From NCBI GenBank assembly GCA_032158295.1, contig CM063262.1, forward strand, positions 3,071,394 through 3,135,393: DNA of 64,000 nt. Direction: 5' to 3'. Positions within the stretch are counted from its first letter, which is position 1; the number at the start of each line of letters is the position of its first letter. The notes under the pieces were generated by a model. It searched no databases. It worked only from the letters and a program-made list of their open reading frames with translations, and was not told the origin of the DNA. Shown piece by piece: positions 16,355 to 29,276 of the stretch. A program made the translations under genes and the position numbers. This DNA comes from Pycnopodia helianthoides. Lineage: Eukaryota > Echinodermata > Asteroidea > Forcipulatida > Asteriidae.

Positions 16355-17876
16355 ATATACATACACCCTAATAGATGAATTTTTAAATAAAAACAGAAAA
16401 TGGAATTTGGTTTTCGATTTGTTCATGTCCAGCCTGGATAGACCTTGCCAAACGTACAACTGTTTTTTTTCTTTTAGTGCGTGGGTTTAAGACAGGCCAT
16501 GTGCTTTGCATTTTGAGGGGCAACAATCGCATACTACATGTATGCCTCCATGGTACAAATGTAACAAAATTTGTATACTTGAACATTTCACCTTCACTGC
16601 ATACAATGAAGTACCGGCGAAAACAGAAATTTAAGGGGTAGGTAGACGTGGGGCCCCTTTCCCAACAAGGGCAAAAAATAAAAAATAAAAGTACAACAAA
16701 TGACCTAAAAATCTGGCAAATTGGTGAGGAATAATCAATTCAGAGTGGACGGGGATTGTCACAAATCGAAAACCAAATCCCTGCGTAAGAAATTAAACAA
16801 ACTTAAAATCATAAAAATAATGGTCACTTCTACAAGTCTCTATCAAGGACTAACCCTCCCGCCCCCCCCCCAAAAAAAAAACACGCTAAAAATAAAATTG
16901 TGACCTCACAATAAACATTATTTCAGTTTAAATCAAAGCACTGGTTGCGTGATCGATTATTGCCACCAGATTCAGCTCAGAAGAACAGCCCACCAGATAA
17001 AGAAGATATTCTGGACAGCTACGCAAAATACTTGCGCCCTTGTCAGAACTCCCCCCCCCCCCAGAAGTCCAATGTGGACAATTTAACCATGCTCATGAAA
17101 GCACTGTGGGGGGGGCCAAGAAATGCTTTTTAAAGACTCCCTCGGAAATAAAATAAAAATAACTGTATTGGTACCCACATGCATCACAAGGAAAAGAAGA
17201 CTTCCGAGAACAAACTATCGTTTCGGACAGGGACATTGCTCAGTGAATCTCCCAGAAAAAGTGCAGGAGAGAAAACAATAATAATAATAATAATAATAAT
17301 TTGACAAGCTTTTTAACAACTCTCTTTTTCTTGTCATAAAACCAACATTTGAATCATTCGATCATTTGCTTAAAAACAAAAACAAAATGAAACAACAATC
17401 TTGGATTCTTTTCCCGACTCCATCCCTTCAAACTATCAGACCTTTGTGATGCAAGTGGGTTAAACTGAAACCTCCCTCCCATCCCAAAAGAGCACACAAG
17501 AAAACTTTCAATGACCTCTCATTTCTGTGTTAAAAATCATCACATTACACCACCAGCCCATGGCTAGTATTCTTGATTCTTTTTGAAACAACTTTGCCGG
17601 TGGAGAAAAAAAAACAGGTCTTGGGAAAAAATACCACACGACAAACATTTTGTTTTGTAGAAGATAGTACGTTGACTTGGAAACATTGAACAAAAAAAGA
17701 GGAAAGAATTTCAGGACACAACCTTTTTGGTCAAGTGGGAAGTACATGTGAGTAAAATTATAGACGATGTGAGCTATAAGCTGTGGAGCTATTTTGCAGC
17801 CACCATGGTCTCTAAAGGGTTAAGCTTCATCATTTTCTCTTGTCAGAGACTCTCATTGCCGAATCCCTAGAGTCTC
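16355..17876. other. Intergenic stretch with homopolymers and a TAA microsatellite
   Basis: An (AAT)n microsatellite lies at about 17275-17301. Poly-C, poly-G and poly-A runs occur near 16861, 17050 and 17108. No exon is recognisable on either strand. Confidence 0.5.
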
Positions 17877-18060
17877 TGCCCAATTGCATAGAGCTGCTTT
17901 TATAAAACAATATACTGCTTAGCAAAAATAAGCAGGACACCAGTCGCAGATGGTACAGGTCTCATGGTATTTTGGCTGGTGACGTTAGTCTGGCAAGCAT
18001 ATTTTGGGTTGTGCTTAGCTACTTTTATGTGCTTGGGCCAGCTCTATGGATTTGGGCCTC
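17877..18060. repeat. GGGCCC-type element, copy 6
   Basis: It starts CTGCCCAATTGCATAGAGCT and ends CAGCTCTATGGATTTGGGCC, with AAGCAGGACACCAGTCGCAG and TGCTTAGCTACTTTTATGTG inside. Confidence 0.8.
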
Positions 18061-18808
18061 GGTATATACCCGACAGGGCTAGGCATCAAGACTACAGTCA
18101 TGCCGCCCTCAAAAAGTGCCTCCTACGGAGGGGCATCCGCCCTCCTTGAGTCAGATGACAAAATCATGGATAATAGTGTAGGCGTTTGAGCCTGCTCTGT
18201 AGAGTATAAACCAACCTCAAAACTTATTATTTTTTGTCATAAAGGGAAATAAGAAAACTTAAACTAAAATTAACAAGTTAATTATTCATGCGCCCAAGAT
18301 ACACGTTACAAATTATCCCCTGCCCCTTTCACTTTTCACCACAGCCGAAGCTAACACTGCTCAATTACTTACAGCTGTTTGTGCAATAAAATAGCTAAGC
18401 ACTGATCAATTTCGCTTAGCAGAAATGTGTCGCCAGCCAAACAGCCATAAGTGTACATTGCAGTGAGTGGTACCCTGCTTCTTTTTTATTTAACAGTTTC
18501 ATGTCAATTGGTGTGAAGTACTAAAAATGTTCCTCACTGTAACCATAGACATACAATGAAACAAGCTCAACAGTGTTTCAGGTGGATGATATCACAACGT
18601 AAAAATATACAAATGACTGGCACAAAACAATGCCCTCAGTCGAGCCCCCTGCAAGGGAAAGGGGCGGGGGAGTAAACCCTGGTTCATGAAATTCAAACAG
18701 ACCTTGCAATCTGAATTGCACTAGGAATTACAGCACAAAAATCATAATGAGGACAGACACACACATACACACAAGCTGGGTAATCGTTAACATCAAACAA
18801 AACAAACT

Positions 18809-18995
18809 GGGCCCAGTTTCACAGAGCTGCTGAAGCAAAAGATATTGCTGAATTTGCTGCTAAAGCAAAAATGAGCAAGATACCAGTCACAAGTTGTACA
18901 TGATGCAACATGTTTTTTGGCTGGTAACCTTGGTGTAGTAAGGATAATTTTCTTGTACTTAGCTACTTTTTGTGCTTTAAGCAGCTCTATAAAAC
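18809..18995. repeat. GGGCCC-type element, copy 7
   Basis: It starts GGGCCCAGTTTCACAGAGCT and ends AGCAGCTCTATAAAACG, with GATACCAGTCACAAGTTGTA and ACTTAGCTACTTTTTGTGCT inside. The right end abuts the 26-bp minisatellite, which may have grown from the element edge. Confidence 0.8.
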
Positions 18996-19487
18996 GTGAG
19001 GCCACCTGGGCTCTTCTTAACATGTGGCCAGCTCGGCCCTTCTTATTGTGAGGCCAGCTGGGCTTTTCTTATCGTGTGGCCAGCAGAGCTCTTCTTAACA
19101 TGTGGGCAACTGGGCTCTTCTTAACATGTGGGCAGCTGGGCTCTTCTTAACATGTGGCCAGCAGAGCTCTTCTTAACATGTGGCCAGCAGAGCTCTTCTT
19201 AACATGTGGCCAGCAGGGTGGCTCTTGACATGTGGCTAGCTGGGCTCTTCTTAATGTGAGGCCAGCTGGGCTCTTAACAACATGTGGTCAGCAGGGTGGC
19301 TCTTTACATGTGACTAGCTGGGCTCTTCTTAACATGAGGCCAGCTAGGCTCTTAACATGTGGCCAGCTGGGCTCTTCTTAACATGTGACCAGCAGGGTGG
19401 CTTTTAACATGTGGCCAGCTGGGTTTTTCTTATTGTGAGGCCAGCTGGGCTCTTCTTAATGAGGCAAGCTGGGCTCTTCTTTAACAT
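18996..19487 (+). repeat. 26-bp minisatellite, roughly 19 units
   Basis: The unit reads approximately TGTGGCCAGCTGGGCTCTTC plus TTAACA, repeated head to tail for ~490 bp. Variants include AGCAGAGCTC and AGCAGGGTGGCTC, and some units are shortened. The spacing is contiguous with no unique spacers. Confidence 0.93.
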
Positions 19488-22400
19488 TTGGTGGTGGTCA
19501 CGCCAGACAGCCTTTTCTGCCAAATTCTCTTTAGTACATATTACAAGTCAATAAATCTTTTTGACGACAGACAAAACAAAGTCCTCAATGGTTCACCCCA
19601 GAAGCAACCACACGGTGCAAGAACCATTCAAGACCCGATCTCAAAAAAGCATAACATTTTACAAAAACTCTGGTGAATTTCCTCTCATTTTTGTTCATGT
19701 CAATTGTTTTTCACGTTATACAGGTAATTATTAGACAGGAACTTTCTGGATGAATGAAAACTTTCTTCAAAAAAGGTATTTGCTTTTTTGTGGCTCTTAG
19801 CTGAACACTCAACTTAAGAGGAAAACAAATTTGCAAAAGTTGCAAAACTGGTACTGTACTGATTAGAGCTAGGGACGTATAATACAAAGGACGTGCACAG
19901 TTGTTTCAGCCTCTAATTCAGCCCATTGAATGGCAGCATAACGACAAACAAAAATCCCATGATCTGAACTCTAGAGGGCACCCGATACACCCGCTACCCC
20001 AATTCCACACTGTACACAAATTGAGGTTGGAGCCATTCGGTGCCAAACCAATGTGTAAAGGGCACACTCAGGCCTGGAATTGAAGGCCAGGTCTCCATTG
20101 CCCCATGTCTTGGCCTTGGTGCCCTTTCAATGTTTCCCATAGGCTTTAAGATTTTCCAATGGAAGTGCTCTTTGCAAAATGAAAAATTGGCCTTGCCTTC
20201 TCAAAGATGAATTTCTAGGCCTGCACACTATCTCAACGAGTGTGAATCTCAAGCATCAACCATACATGAAACACTTTGAAAGATAGTTTTAAAAATTAAA
20301 TTAGTGCAGGGGGGGGGGAAGGCAGGTGGTAAATGAAAAAAACAAAACATGAAGCAGATTGCTACAAGTGGAGTTTGTTAAACAAACAATTGGGAATGCA
20401 ACATCGAGGGCAGTAGTTCGGTTATTCGGTAACATCCCCACACTGCAGTCTGGCAAATCACTCCCGAGGGTTCCCCCAAATTTTGATAGCGGAGTACTGG
20501 AGTTTGTACTTTTTTTTCATTTCCATTACAACGAGAGTAAACTCCCGTCAAAAAGCTTCTATCTTCCATTCGTTATGTTCATACGACAGGATTGGAATCC
20601 AAGCTCATCTGCCGAGGAAATTAAACCAACATAAAGTTGGTTGCCATTCAACCGGCTGAAACTGGCCACAAAAAAACCTCAAAAACAAACAAACAAACAA
20701 AAACAACACCAAGACACTGAAACATTTCCGAGCCATGTTAAATATTAAATCAGAGCTGCGTCCCAGCCCCCTTTCATTTCAGTGGCAACTCTCTCATCTA
20801 TCCAACCATTCAAAGGCTCGTGTCCAATGGGGTGTAACGTAGCGCTAACATTTCAACACTTCTTAAAATGGATGGTGAACCCATCACGTCAACCACCGAG
20901 CCATTAAGGCAAAGGCCACCTGGTTACAAAAAAACAATGCTCATAGATCGAGTTCGTTACTAACGTACATTGTACTTCCCCAAGTAAACACATTAATAAC
21001 CTTTCTTTACAGTCAACACAAAATTATTGGCTTGTAACCATTTAATGTTGCTAAGCATGTATTCCTGCTTACTGGTTAACTGCTTACTGGTCCTGTGTTG
21101 TCTCCCTTTTTTTTTCTCACTCCGAATTGCAACTTGTCGGAACGGCAGGATTCCTCCTTTCTTTACCCCAGCTGACTGACATTGTAATCCACGGAGTTGC
21201 ACGACTGATCAACAGACTTTGTCGTCTCCTAGGACATTACTGTTTTGAACGTGACATTATTCTTGAGTTGTTTCCACATCTTCAGTTGCTAAAGTTGCCC
21301 GTGAAGCGCTCGATAACTCCTCACTCATTATGTATTACAAAGGTACAGAGGCGACACAGTCCCCTACCATTTCAGATCGGCGACAATCGAACATAGTTTT
21401 CCAACAAATCACATCCATGGGCGGGGGGGGGTTGCAGTTCCACAAGTTGCGGACAGTTTTGCATCGTCAGGCATCATCTTTTTAAAAATCTATCCGCAGT
21501 GAGTCGGCTACAAATCCGCACACTTTCTCTTGCACAATGTCGCTGCATTCCTCCTCTTAGTTTTCATTTGCTAATAGTTTGCGCATCGTTATAAACACTT
21601 CATCTCATATCTACACTGGATGTAGCCGTACACTTGTGTACAAAAACGCTGTAACTCCGAAGCGTACTGTACATTTTCGTTAATAGTGGATGGCTCCTCA
21701 CACCGAATTCTACTGCACAAGTTCCTCACAAAATTTTGCATTAGTGTGTTTGTTTTCCTTTTTTATCAGTCCTGCGCTGCACTTTTTCGTATTTCATACA
21801 ACAACAAAATCACATTTTCCAGGCTCTGTCGAAAGTTGCTTTACTTGACACTTTGTGGGATTGCAAAATTGTAGTTTTTTTCTCCATCTTTTCTTCATAT
21901 AAATAAGCTGCGGTAGCACCACTTTGTGTCAAGTTTCTTTTCTGCAGACTATCGTCAGTCTGTCCTTGCAACGCTCTGATTCGAGAGCAGCAAAACTTTG
22001 CAACGGCCAAGTCGTTTCCAATTTTACACTGCCAATACTTCCATCGCCATCCAATAGTCAAGAACGGTATTCATTTTCAATGATGAATTCCAAATTTATA
22101 AATCTCAATTGGTTCAAAAAAATAAAATCGATGGGCTCCAAAGCTTACTGGGGCCTAAGCTCAGACTCCACCGATTTTATTTTTTAAAAGGACCCCCCCC
22201 AAAAAAAATTTTTTAAATAAAAACTTATACTTTCTAGTCCTTTCCATCACTTCACAGAGTCAGAAAAGTCTTGGCACAAACTACCAATCTCTGACATGCC
22301 TTACATAAAGAAGTCTCTCCGAGTCTTATGTTATTCACAATGGCAGCAAAAAAATAATAACAAGTATGACAAACAACGTTGTTCTTCCGAGTAAAGGAAT

Positions 22401-23299
22401 GGCCGTCAAACTTTTAAAAACAAAAACCAAACACAATCTCAGATTTTGTTTTCTAATCTGATTGTAAGCTTTTCAATTCTTCTCGAGATAAAAAATAATA
22501 TTTTTGATTTCTTTCATTACACGTTGCACATTATTACACTACGAAAGAGAAGGTGGGAGGTGAGTTTCGAATGACGACTCTACCACGTCTACCACTGTAG
22601 AAAAAATCCTCCACTGTGTTTTGTTATTCACATAAAAAAAAATAATAATAATAACATAGTCAGCGTTTGAACACCAGATGAAATCTTGTTTCATACAGAA
22701 GGTGGTACGGGAACAGTTGGGGGGGTGTACACAGTGATGCAGTACGACAATGTGAGAATAAAACAAAAATAAAGTGATTAGGACCTGCACCACCGGAGCA
22801 ATCCGAACACATGAACACCGTGGGAAATAAAATCATCTCGTCAAATGATACACAAGTACTGTTTTTTCTTAAATATCTTCTTTCAATTTCGCAGGTTCAA
22901 AACAGTATTTGTCGGGTAACCGGCATACACTGTGACCCCCCCCTCCCCACTGTCCATACCCACCGCCCAGACTCCTTCCAGCACATATCATACAATAACC
23001 GAAGACTGAATGTTGCGTCTGTCACTAAACATTTCAAATCAAGTTTAGAATCAAATTCCTGATTCTGATCCAAATTACTTCATTTTTCATCTGACAAATT
23101 CTAAACTCTTAACACTTTGGACTCATTCTTGAAAAAAAAAAAGTAAATAAAAAATAAAAACAGATTGTTAATGGAAAGAGGAAAAAGTCAATACAATAGG
23201 TGAAAACCATCAAGGTTTTTGGAAAATGGAAAAACTTTCTACTGCTTTGCTCTCCTAATTCCTTGCAGGTTTTATGTCTTGTTGAGTGTACCTGTTTGT
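19488..23299. other. Non-coding stretch downstream of DDX6; candidate long 3' UTR
   Basis: No exon was recognised. DDX6 is transcribed into this region from the right; vertebrate DDX6 mRNAs have multi-kilobase 3' UTRs, so part of it is plausibly 3' UTR. An AATAAA on the minus strand at 22177-22182 is one possible poly(A) signal about 1.1 kb past the stop, but is unsupported by transcript data. One AGGCCTGGAA-type repeat lies at 20070-20222, and poly-G runs near 20313 and 21423. Confidence 0.4.
20070..20222 (-). repeat. AGGCCTGGAA-type repeat
   Basis: It is bounded by AGGCCTGGAATTGAAGGCCA and ATGAATTTCTAGGCCTG. The interior includes TCTTGGCCTTGGTGCCCTTT and CAATGGAAGTGC. The same sequence recurs at 34537, 36404 (opposite strand) and 44088. 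Inverted ends CAGGCCTGGAA and TTCTAGGCCTG suggest a mobile element. Confidence 0.8.
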
Positions 23300-26200
23300 T
23301 TACTTAGCGTTGTTTTGCTTTGGCTTAGCCGACTGACTCTTAGATGAGCCGGCTTGTGTTGTCCTCTTCTTCTCTTCTTCTCCTCCAGGCATCTGGAACT
23401 CGGCGACGTACAAACTCTTATCGATCGCCACCTCGCTGGGCACCGGGCGAATCTCCGTCGCCAACTGCTGCTCGATCAAACAAAGACTCTTGTGGTCCTC
23501 GTGCGTGACCAGGTTTATGGCCAGACCGAGGTGGCCGAAGCGGCCGGACCTGCCGATACGATGTAAGTACGTCTCTGAGAGCTTGGGGAAGTCAAAGTTG
23601 ATGACTACATTGACTGCTTGGATGTCGATTCCTCTGGTGCAAAGATCTGAAAATGAAATGTGTTTCGAAAGATGATAATAAAAATGGGAAGTTGGCCCGA
23701 TGCTATCTTGCCTGTCCTCCACTAACATCAATGCGACCAAACTGAGGTTGGAAGGAAACTTGTCTGGCACCTTTTTAACCCTCCTACTGTCAGTGACTCT
23801 TGGCAACATTTGCCAGTGAGTTGACCAACCATTTGAAACCATACGACTGCCAAGGTTGTGTACGGTGGCACAACTGTGCAAAGAACTAACTGTGTACTGT
23901 GTACATGCATTCCCTCATGGTATCATATTTCAGGCTGGCATAGTTTCTTTATCATTCAAAACCACAGTGAATGGTATTGAATGGTCAGACAGCAAGAGGG
24001 TTAAAACAATGACAATTAGTTTAAATGACCGCAGTTGTGCACAGGAAACAAGACTAAACAGGTGCTGTTATGTGAAATGTCAGTCAGCTCAGAGTGTCGC
24101 CAAGAAACCAGGGTAATCAGGCAAAGCCAACTCACCTGAAGCCACCAGGTTGCGGCAGGCACCCATTCTGAAGTCGTGGAAGACCCTATTTCTGTGTTCC
24201 TGTCGCATCTTGGAGTGAATATAGAAACAGGAGTAGCCTAGCTCCGTCACTTTGCGGGCGAGCAACTCGACGCGCTGGGTGGAGTTGCAGAAGATGATGG
24301 ACTGGTTGATTTGCAGCTGAGGGGCAAGGATAAATAAGTTGCCATTATTAACGTATCAATCAAGTCACTGGTACCCTTAATATACTTTCTTCCCCGGCGC
24401 TCTCCAAGAATAACAATTGCAGGTTCATAAGAAGTGCATGACATCTAAAAAAATATTTTTCAATCAGCTTTCAGGCAGGAATTTAAAATAGAGTATCCAA
24501 GTTTTGCTCCAACCAGTTCACTATGAGATTGAAAATCCATCTCCATGCAATTTCTTTTTCCCAGTCAGAAAGCTGTTTTTTTCGTAACTAATAATTTGTT
24601 CTGTCAATGACACTCAGTTTGGATACCAATATTAAGACCCTTTCTCACAGACATTTACATATTTTAATGGCAGTTTTTCTTATGGTTGTGTTTCTGGAAC
24701 ACAATCAGACACTTGGAAAACCCTTATGTAGCTTCCGATCATTGACCCCTACCCGGTCAACCGATCATTCACCCATGCCCGGTCGGACAGAGGGCATCCT
24801 TGAGAGAGAAGAAAGGCCCTATGACGATACAATATAGTCTGTCTTTACAAAATCTTGGCTGGTATGAGAAAGGAACAGGTCTCCGATAAAGGCATTAGGC
24901 AAATCCGTGCCACAGGATTCCAGAGCTGCCAACATTTGCATCTTGCAATCGGGGAGACTTTGTCCAACAATCAGAAGGACATCAAAAATAATCAAAGAGA
25001 TTTTCAAATTTGCTCATCAGAATATGGAAAGATTTTTTTTCTTTTTCTGGGGAACTTTCTGCAGAGTCAGGGCAAGTGGGCAGCTCTGGGATGAGTTTTC
25101 AATAAAATGTTGTCTTTAATTCTTTGCTTACCTTCGAGAAGAGTGTGTTGAGACAGTGGACCTTTTCTCTCTCTTTGACGTACGCATAATACTGCGTTAT
25201 CCCCTTCAGCGTCAACTCCTCCATTAGGTTGATCTGGTAGGGATTAGGCAGGTACCTCTCCTAAGAAAAGAAGAAAGAAAGTTACGTAAGAAAACATCAC
25301 TAGGGATTCGGGGAGTCTTGGTTTATCATTCCTCCTCTTGGTAACATGTTCCAGCGAGTTGACCGCCTTTGAAATTCGACACGAGGCAACCACCTGGGAC
25401 CAACTAAATTTGGACTCCTAAAATGGCCGACAGGATAGGCGCATGTAGGTGCGCTGTTCATCTTGAAATGAGTACATACGAACACTTGCGCTAGGTTTCT
25501 TCTAAAATATATTTTCAAAGGCAAACCGCCGCAAGCCTTAGCTTATCCTAGACCTTGCCTTTGACATGAACCAAGTCGAAAAAGAGACTTTTCCTCGACA
25601 GTGTAGTATTCCCTCCCCCCCCCCAGGACAATTACCGGACATGGAAATGTGGATGCATTTCACTGGGAGATTGCCTGGGACTGGACGCCTAGCGTAGTTT
25701 CACATGGCCCCCTTGAGGGGCTCACTGCTTACCATAAATGCTTTTACTGTCGTTGGAAAGGTAGCCGAATACAGCATGATCTGACGGTCGTTGGGCAAGA
25801 AGGCAATAAGGTCATCCAGCATGTTCTTAAAATCTTGTGACAGCAGCTTGTCGGCCTGTGGAGGGAAATTTCATTCAACATTAATTGACATCCCTTCTCA
25901 AGACACAATGAGCAAACGAGTAGCATAATAAGAAAGTAAGAAACAAGAGTAACTGTACCCCGAAGCCGCCATTCTTGAGGCCAGCCGAGCTGCATTTCAC
26001 AAAGTACTAAGATTCATTTTAAGATGAGTTGTCAATATCGCCATGGTGTTTTGTATTGTGACATCACACTATGTAAGCAACTAAGATTGGTATACATCTT
26101 AAGAGCAATCATAGCTCTTTGTGTTTGTAATGATATTGGGTCATGCCCCTTACCTCATCCAGCACAAGGATCCCACACTTGTCCAGCTTGGCAACGCCCT

Positions 26201-29200
26201 TACGGCATAAGTCCAAAATACGGCCGGGTGTCGCAATTATAAGATGTACTGCAACAGAAAAACACAAATATTATTTTGGGGGGAAGAACAGACAGTCAAT
26301 TCTTTACACTTTAAAATCTGCTGCATTCAATAATATAAATCTGAAAATGTACATTCCAATCTGTTCAAAATGTTGCCTGTCACATTTCAAGGCAATTAGA
26401 GTGTACATTGGCCATCATAAATACTCAAATATGATAATCAATATTCGAATGATAATCTCTGCAAGGAGCATACACAACAATTATTAGTTATGATTAAATA
26501 AAACTCACATAAAGTTGGTGACAATGAAAAACGAATCACATTCAAAATTGGGGACATGGAAAACTACCATAAAGCCTTCTAAAGTTTCACCAAGAAGTGA
26601 ATTTGATGATTTTTTTTCCCCTTCTTTTTCTCGACTGCAAGAAAACAGAGCACAAATTTCTCAAGGCCAAATTTGGGCTCCCTCACCTGTCTGCTGTAAA
26701 CGGATGATGTCATCCCTGAGACTGGTGCCTCCTGTTGTGACCATGACTTGATGGCCGAGATGCTTGGACAGCTCCTTGCAGATCTGACTCGTCTGTAGAG
26801 CCAACTCTCTCGTTGGGACCAACACCAAACCTGAATACAATCAAAAATACCTCAAAATTACACTAGACATCAAGTTACATGACTTGAATCGTGTTTGGAA
26901 ACACACCAGACAGAAGAACTCTTTTCTGTAGTAAGGTGACTGAGCCAGTGCTGAAAAGATTGGACTCTGGTCAGAGGTTTAGAGGGTATTTTGGGGCATT
27001 AAAACTCACCTTGTACTTCATTCTTGTTCAGCTGTGTGCGTTCCAGCATCGGGATTGTGAATGCGCCCGTTTTGCCCGTTCCGTTCTTGGCTCTGGCGAT
27101 GATGTCATGACCTGAAAGCGCCATGGGTATGCTCGCCTCCTGAATGGGGGAAGGCCACTCCCAACCCTTCTCAAAGATGCCCTTGAGAAGTCCGTGACTC
27201 AGGCAGTAGTCCTCAAACTCGTTGCCCTTTGTGTTTGTTACATCCTGTGGAATGCCCAAGAGAAATATCAAACACAATAAGTATGCGCAACGACCCGATT
27301 CTACGTCGATTCTTTCTTCGGTTTTTGATTCCACTCAACTCTGACACTTGTTCAATGGGAATATCAAGCCTTTTTGCTCAATTTTTTTAAAGATGATTTA
27401 AGCCAAGGCCTGCTGCCCCAGTCTTGGCCCGAGTGCCCATTTGGAAGTATCCCATACTTGCTCACCTTCATGTACACATGGAATAGGCTTTATAGACATC
27501 TCAGGCTATTAAATCACAATTTTTTTTCTGATTTTTCCCAAGAGTGAAAAAAAAAATCTGAAAGTAGGAAAAATATCATGCCTGTCTTAAAGACAAAAAT
27601 TGCAGGCCTGACGAGTGCTGATGTACATGTACAACAGCACTCAAATGTTCATGTACTCCTTGGGTTTGACATGACCTAAAGCATGCCAACCATACAAACA
27701 ATACACGATTACTTTATGCCCAGTTTGACGCTGCACCACCGAGATGTAAGACAGTGGTTCAGTAACACATAGGGCAAATATAAAGTATATTACGCCATCA
27801 TACTTAAAAATAACATGAAGGTTGTCGTTTCTCACAATGTTTTATACTTTCAGCAGCTCTCAGTGGCCCTTCCGTGGCAAAACAGCCCAACTCGAAAATT
27901 GTTTTTTTTTATTTTTTATATAAGACCATTTATGGCTAAATTGAGGGAGTTTTTTTTATTTATGGAAGTTTCAAATTACAGTGTATGGTTTTGAATATAG
28001 CATGTTCTACATTGGTCTGTTTTTACACCTTTGTCCCATTTTTGTTATATGGCAAAACAGCTTATCTCTGTCTTGAGTTATGTACATTTGATCTTTTTCG
28101 AGTTCAGCTAATTTGCCATGGAAGGGCCGTCAGGTGCTCCTTACCAAGTAAATTTATAAGGCAACGTATTTCTTAAGTAATTACCAAAAGTATCCACTGC
28201 CTTTTAGAAGTACTGTAATGAGCAAGTGCTCTGTAGTAAGAATAAGTTCGCTCATGGAGTTTCGACTGTCATTGTCAGGTGGATGTTCTTGTAGTAAAAG
28301 TTTGGGTTCCTCTTTTGATAAAAAAAAACCTTAAGCAATGAGGCTTTCGATCGATGGAAGCAAATCACATGCTCGTTCCGTACATGACTTAATTTAAAAG
28401 CATGTCATACTTACACTTGTTTTGAATCTGGAATCTTTCGGTGGTTGTTTTAGCCCAGCTTTCCAATCTCCGCTATAAACAATAATATTAATAATAAAGA
28501 TTATTTTATGATGTGCCACTTCAATCCAAAGTAGGCTTCTCAAAGTGCCAGGAACAGTAATTAAGGCACACGTCTGCTCAGGGTTCTGCCCACAGTGGCC
28601 GGTGCCGGAAAACCCGACACTCAGGATTCTCCAACCACCACTGGTGGAGTTTTCTCTGTTTCCGACCACCACACATTTTCCAAATTTGTAAATTACACTA
28701 GAAATTTCTTTTTAAGGGTTTTCAACGAAATGTAAAATTAGGTATTTACCAGTAAAAATGGTATCCAAAGCCATTAATTTTGAGTACTTCTTTGATTTCA
28801 ATCTATTTATCATGATTTACCATGTAACTGATCCATCTCGCAGATGGTTTCCAGGGAAACATTTGTCCACCACTAAAGAAATCCTGGGCAGAACCCCGTC
28901 TGCTGTATCACAAACTTAATGAGTTGATCGATGCTGATTAGTGAAGGTCACCCAAGTTCATACCTGAAAACTGAACAACTGACAAAAATACGCAGAGACC
29001 CGACAAAAACACTTTCTATGATACTACAACTCACCTCGCAGGCTTTCCAGATGAGTTATTTGATTGCACCACTTTAGACTTGGCAGCGTTCTGGCCGGCC
29101 GATGCGTTCGCATTGGACTGAGGTCCGTTCATTTTGGATCCCATCCCTCCCATGGACGGCGGCGGACCCAGTCGCAGCGGAGTCCCGTCTACCCCTACTC

Positions 29201-29276
29201 CCCGAGCAGGACTGTTAGCACCGTGACTGTTCATTCTGTTGCCTTCCTGGCCAGGTGCAGCGGCTGCGGAAGCCAT
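23300..29276 (-). CDS. DDX6: DDX6 / Me31B DEAD-box RNA helicase, complete (517 aa, nine exons)
   Basis: Exons, minus strand: 29035-29276, 28415-28472, 27010-27244, 26687-26830, 26154-26248, 25733-25855, 25132-25260, 24136-24316 and 23300-23646, totalling 1554 nt including TAA. DDX6 family helicases act in cytoplasmic P-bodies, promoting decapping and repressing translation with partners that bind the second RecA domain. Visible motifs: Q motif (GWEWPSPIQ, ~127-135), Walker A AKNGTGKT (152-159), PTREL (184-188), TPGR (233-236), DEAD (257-260, split DE|AD by an intron), SAT (288-290), [12 protein letters not shown] (406-410) and HRIGRSGR (431-438). Sequence tracks vertebrate DDX6 closely, e.g. 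[18 protein letters not shown] and [10 protein letters not shown]. The N-terminal ~80 residues are low-complexity Gly/Asn/Ser, as usual for the family; the C-terminus is Lys/Gln-rich. The start is the first ATG of exon 1. Introns contain repeat copies. Confidence 0.97.
23930..24005 (+). repeat. Single copy of the ~110-bp BACE-intron repeat
   Basis: TCAGGCTGGCATAG, AAAACCACAGTGAATGGTAT and TGAATGGTCAGACAGCAAGA follow in the same order as in the 685-1215 array. It lies in the last DDX6 intron. Confidence 0.75.
27820..28205 (-). repeat. MITE-like element split by a nested element, in DDX6 intron 2
   Basis: The left part (GTTTCTCACAATGTTTTATA then CAGCAGCTCTCA) and the right part (TCCTTACCAAGTAA then TTACCAAAAGTATCCACTGC) correspond to adjacent segments of the fragment at 390-491. 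They are separated here by a 264-bp insertion at 27865-28128. Confidence 0.7.
27865..28128. repeat. Nested element with ~34-bp inverted ends
   Basis: GGCCCTTCCGTGGCAAAACA then CCAACTCGAAAA on the left matches TTTTTCGAGTTCAGCTAATT then TGCCATGGAAGGGCC on the right as imperfect inverted repeats. The interior is T-rich and non-coding. Confidence 0.8.

Noticed and set aside
18996..19487. CRISPR-like array
   Set aside because: The units are contiguous 26-mers without unique spacers, and the DNA is animal nuclear; it is a minisatellite.
23354..23675. Plus-strand frames within the last DDX6 exon
   Set aside because: They are antisense to conserved helicase motifs V and VI and have no independent support.
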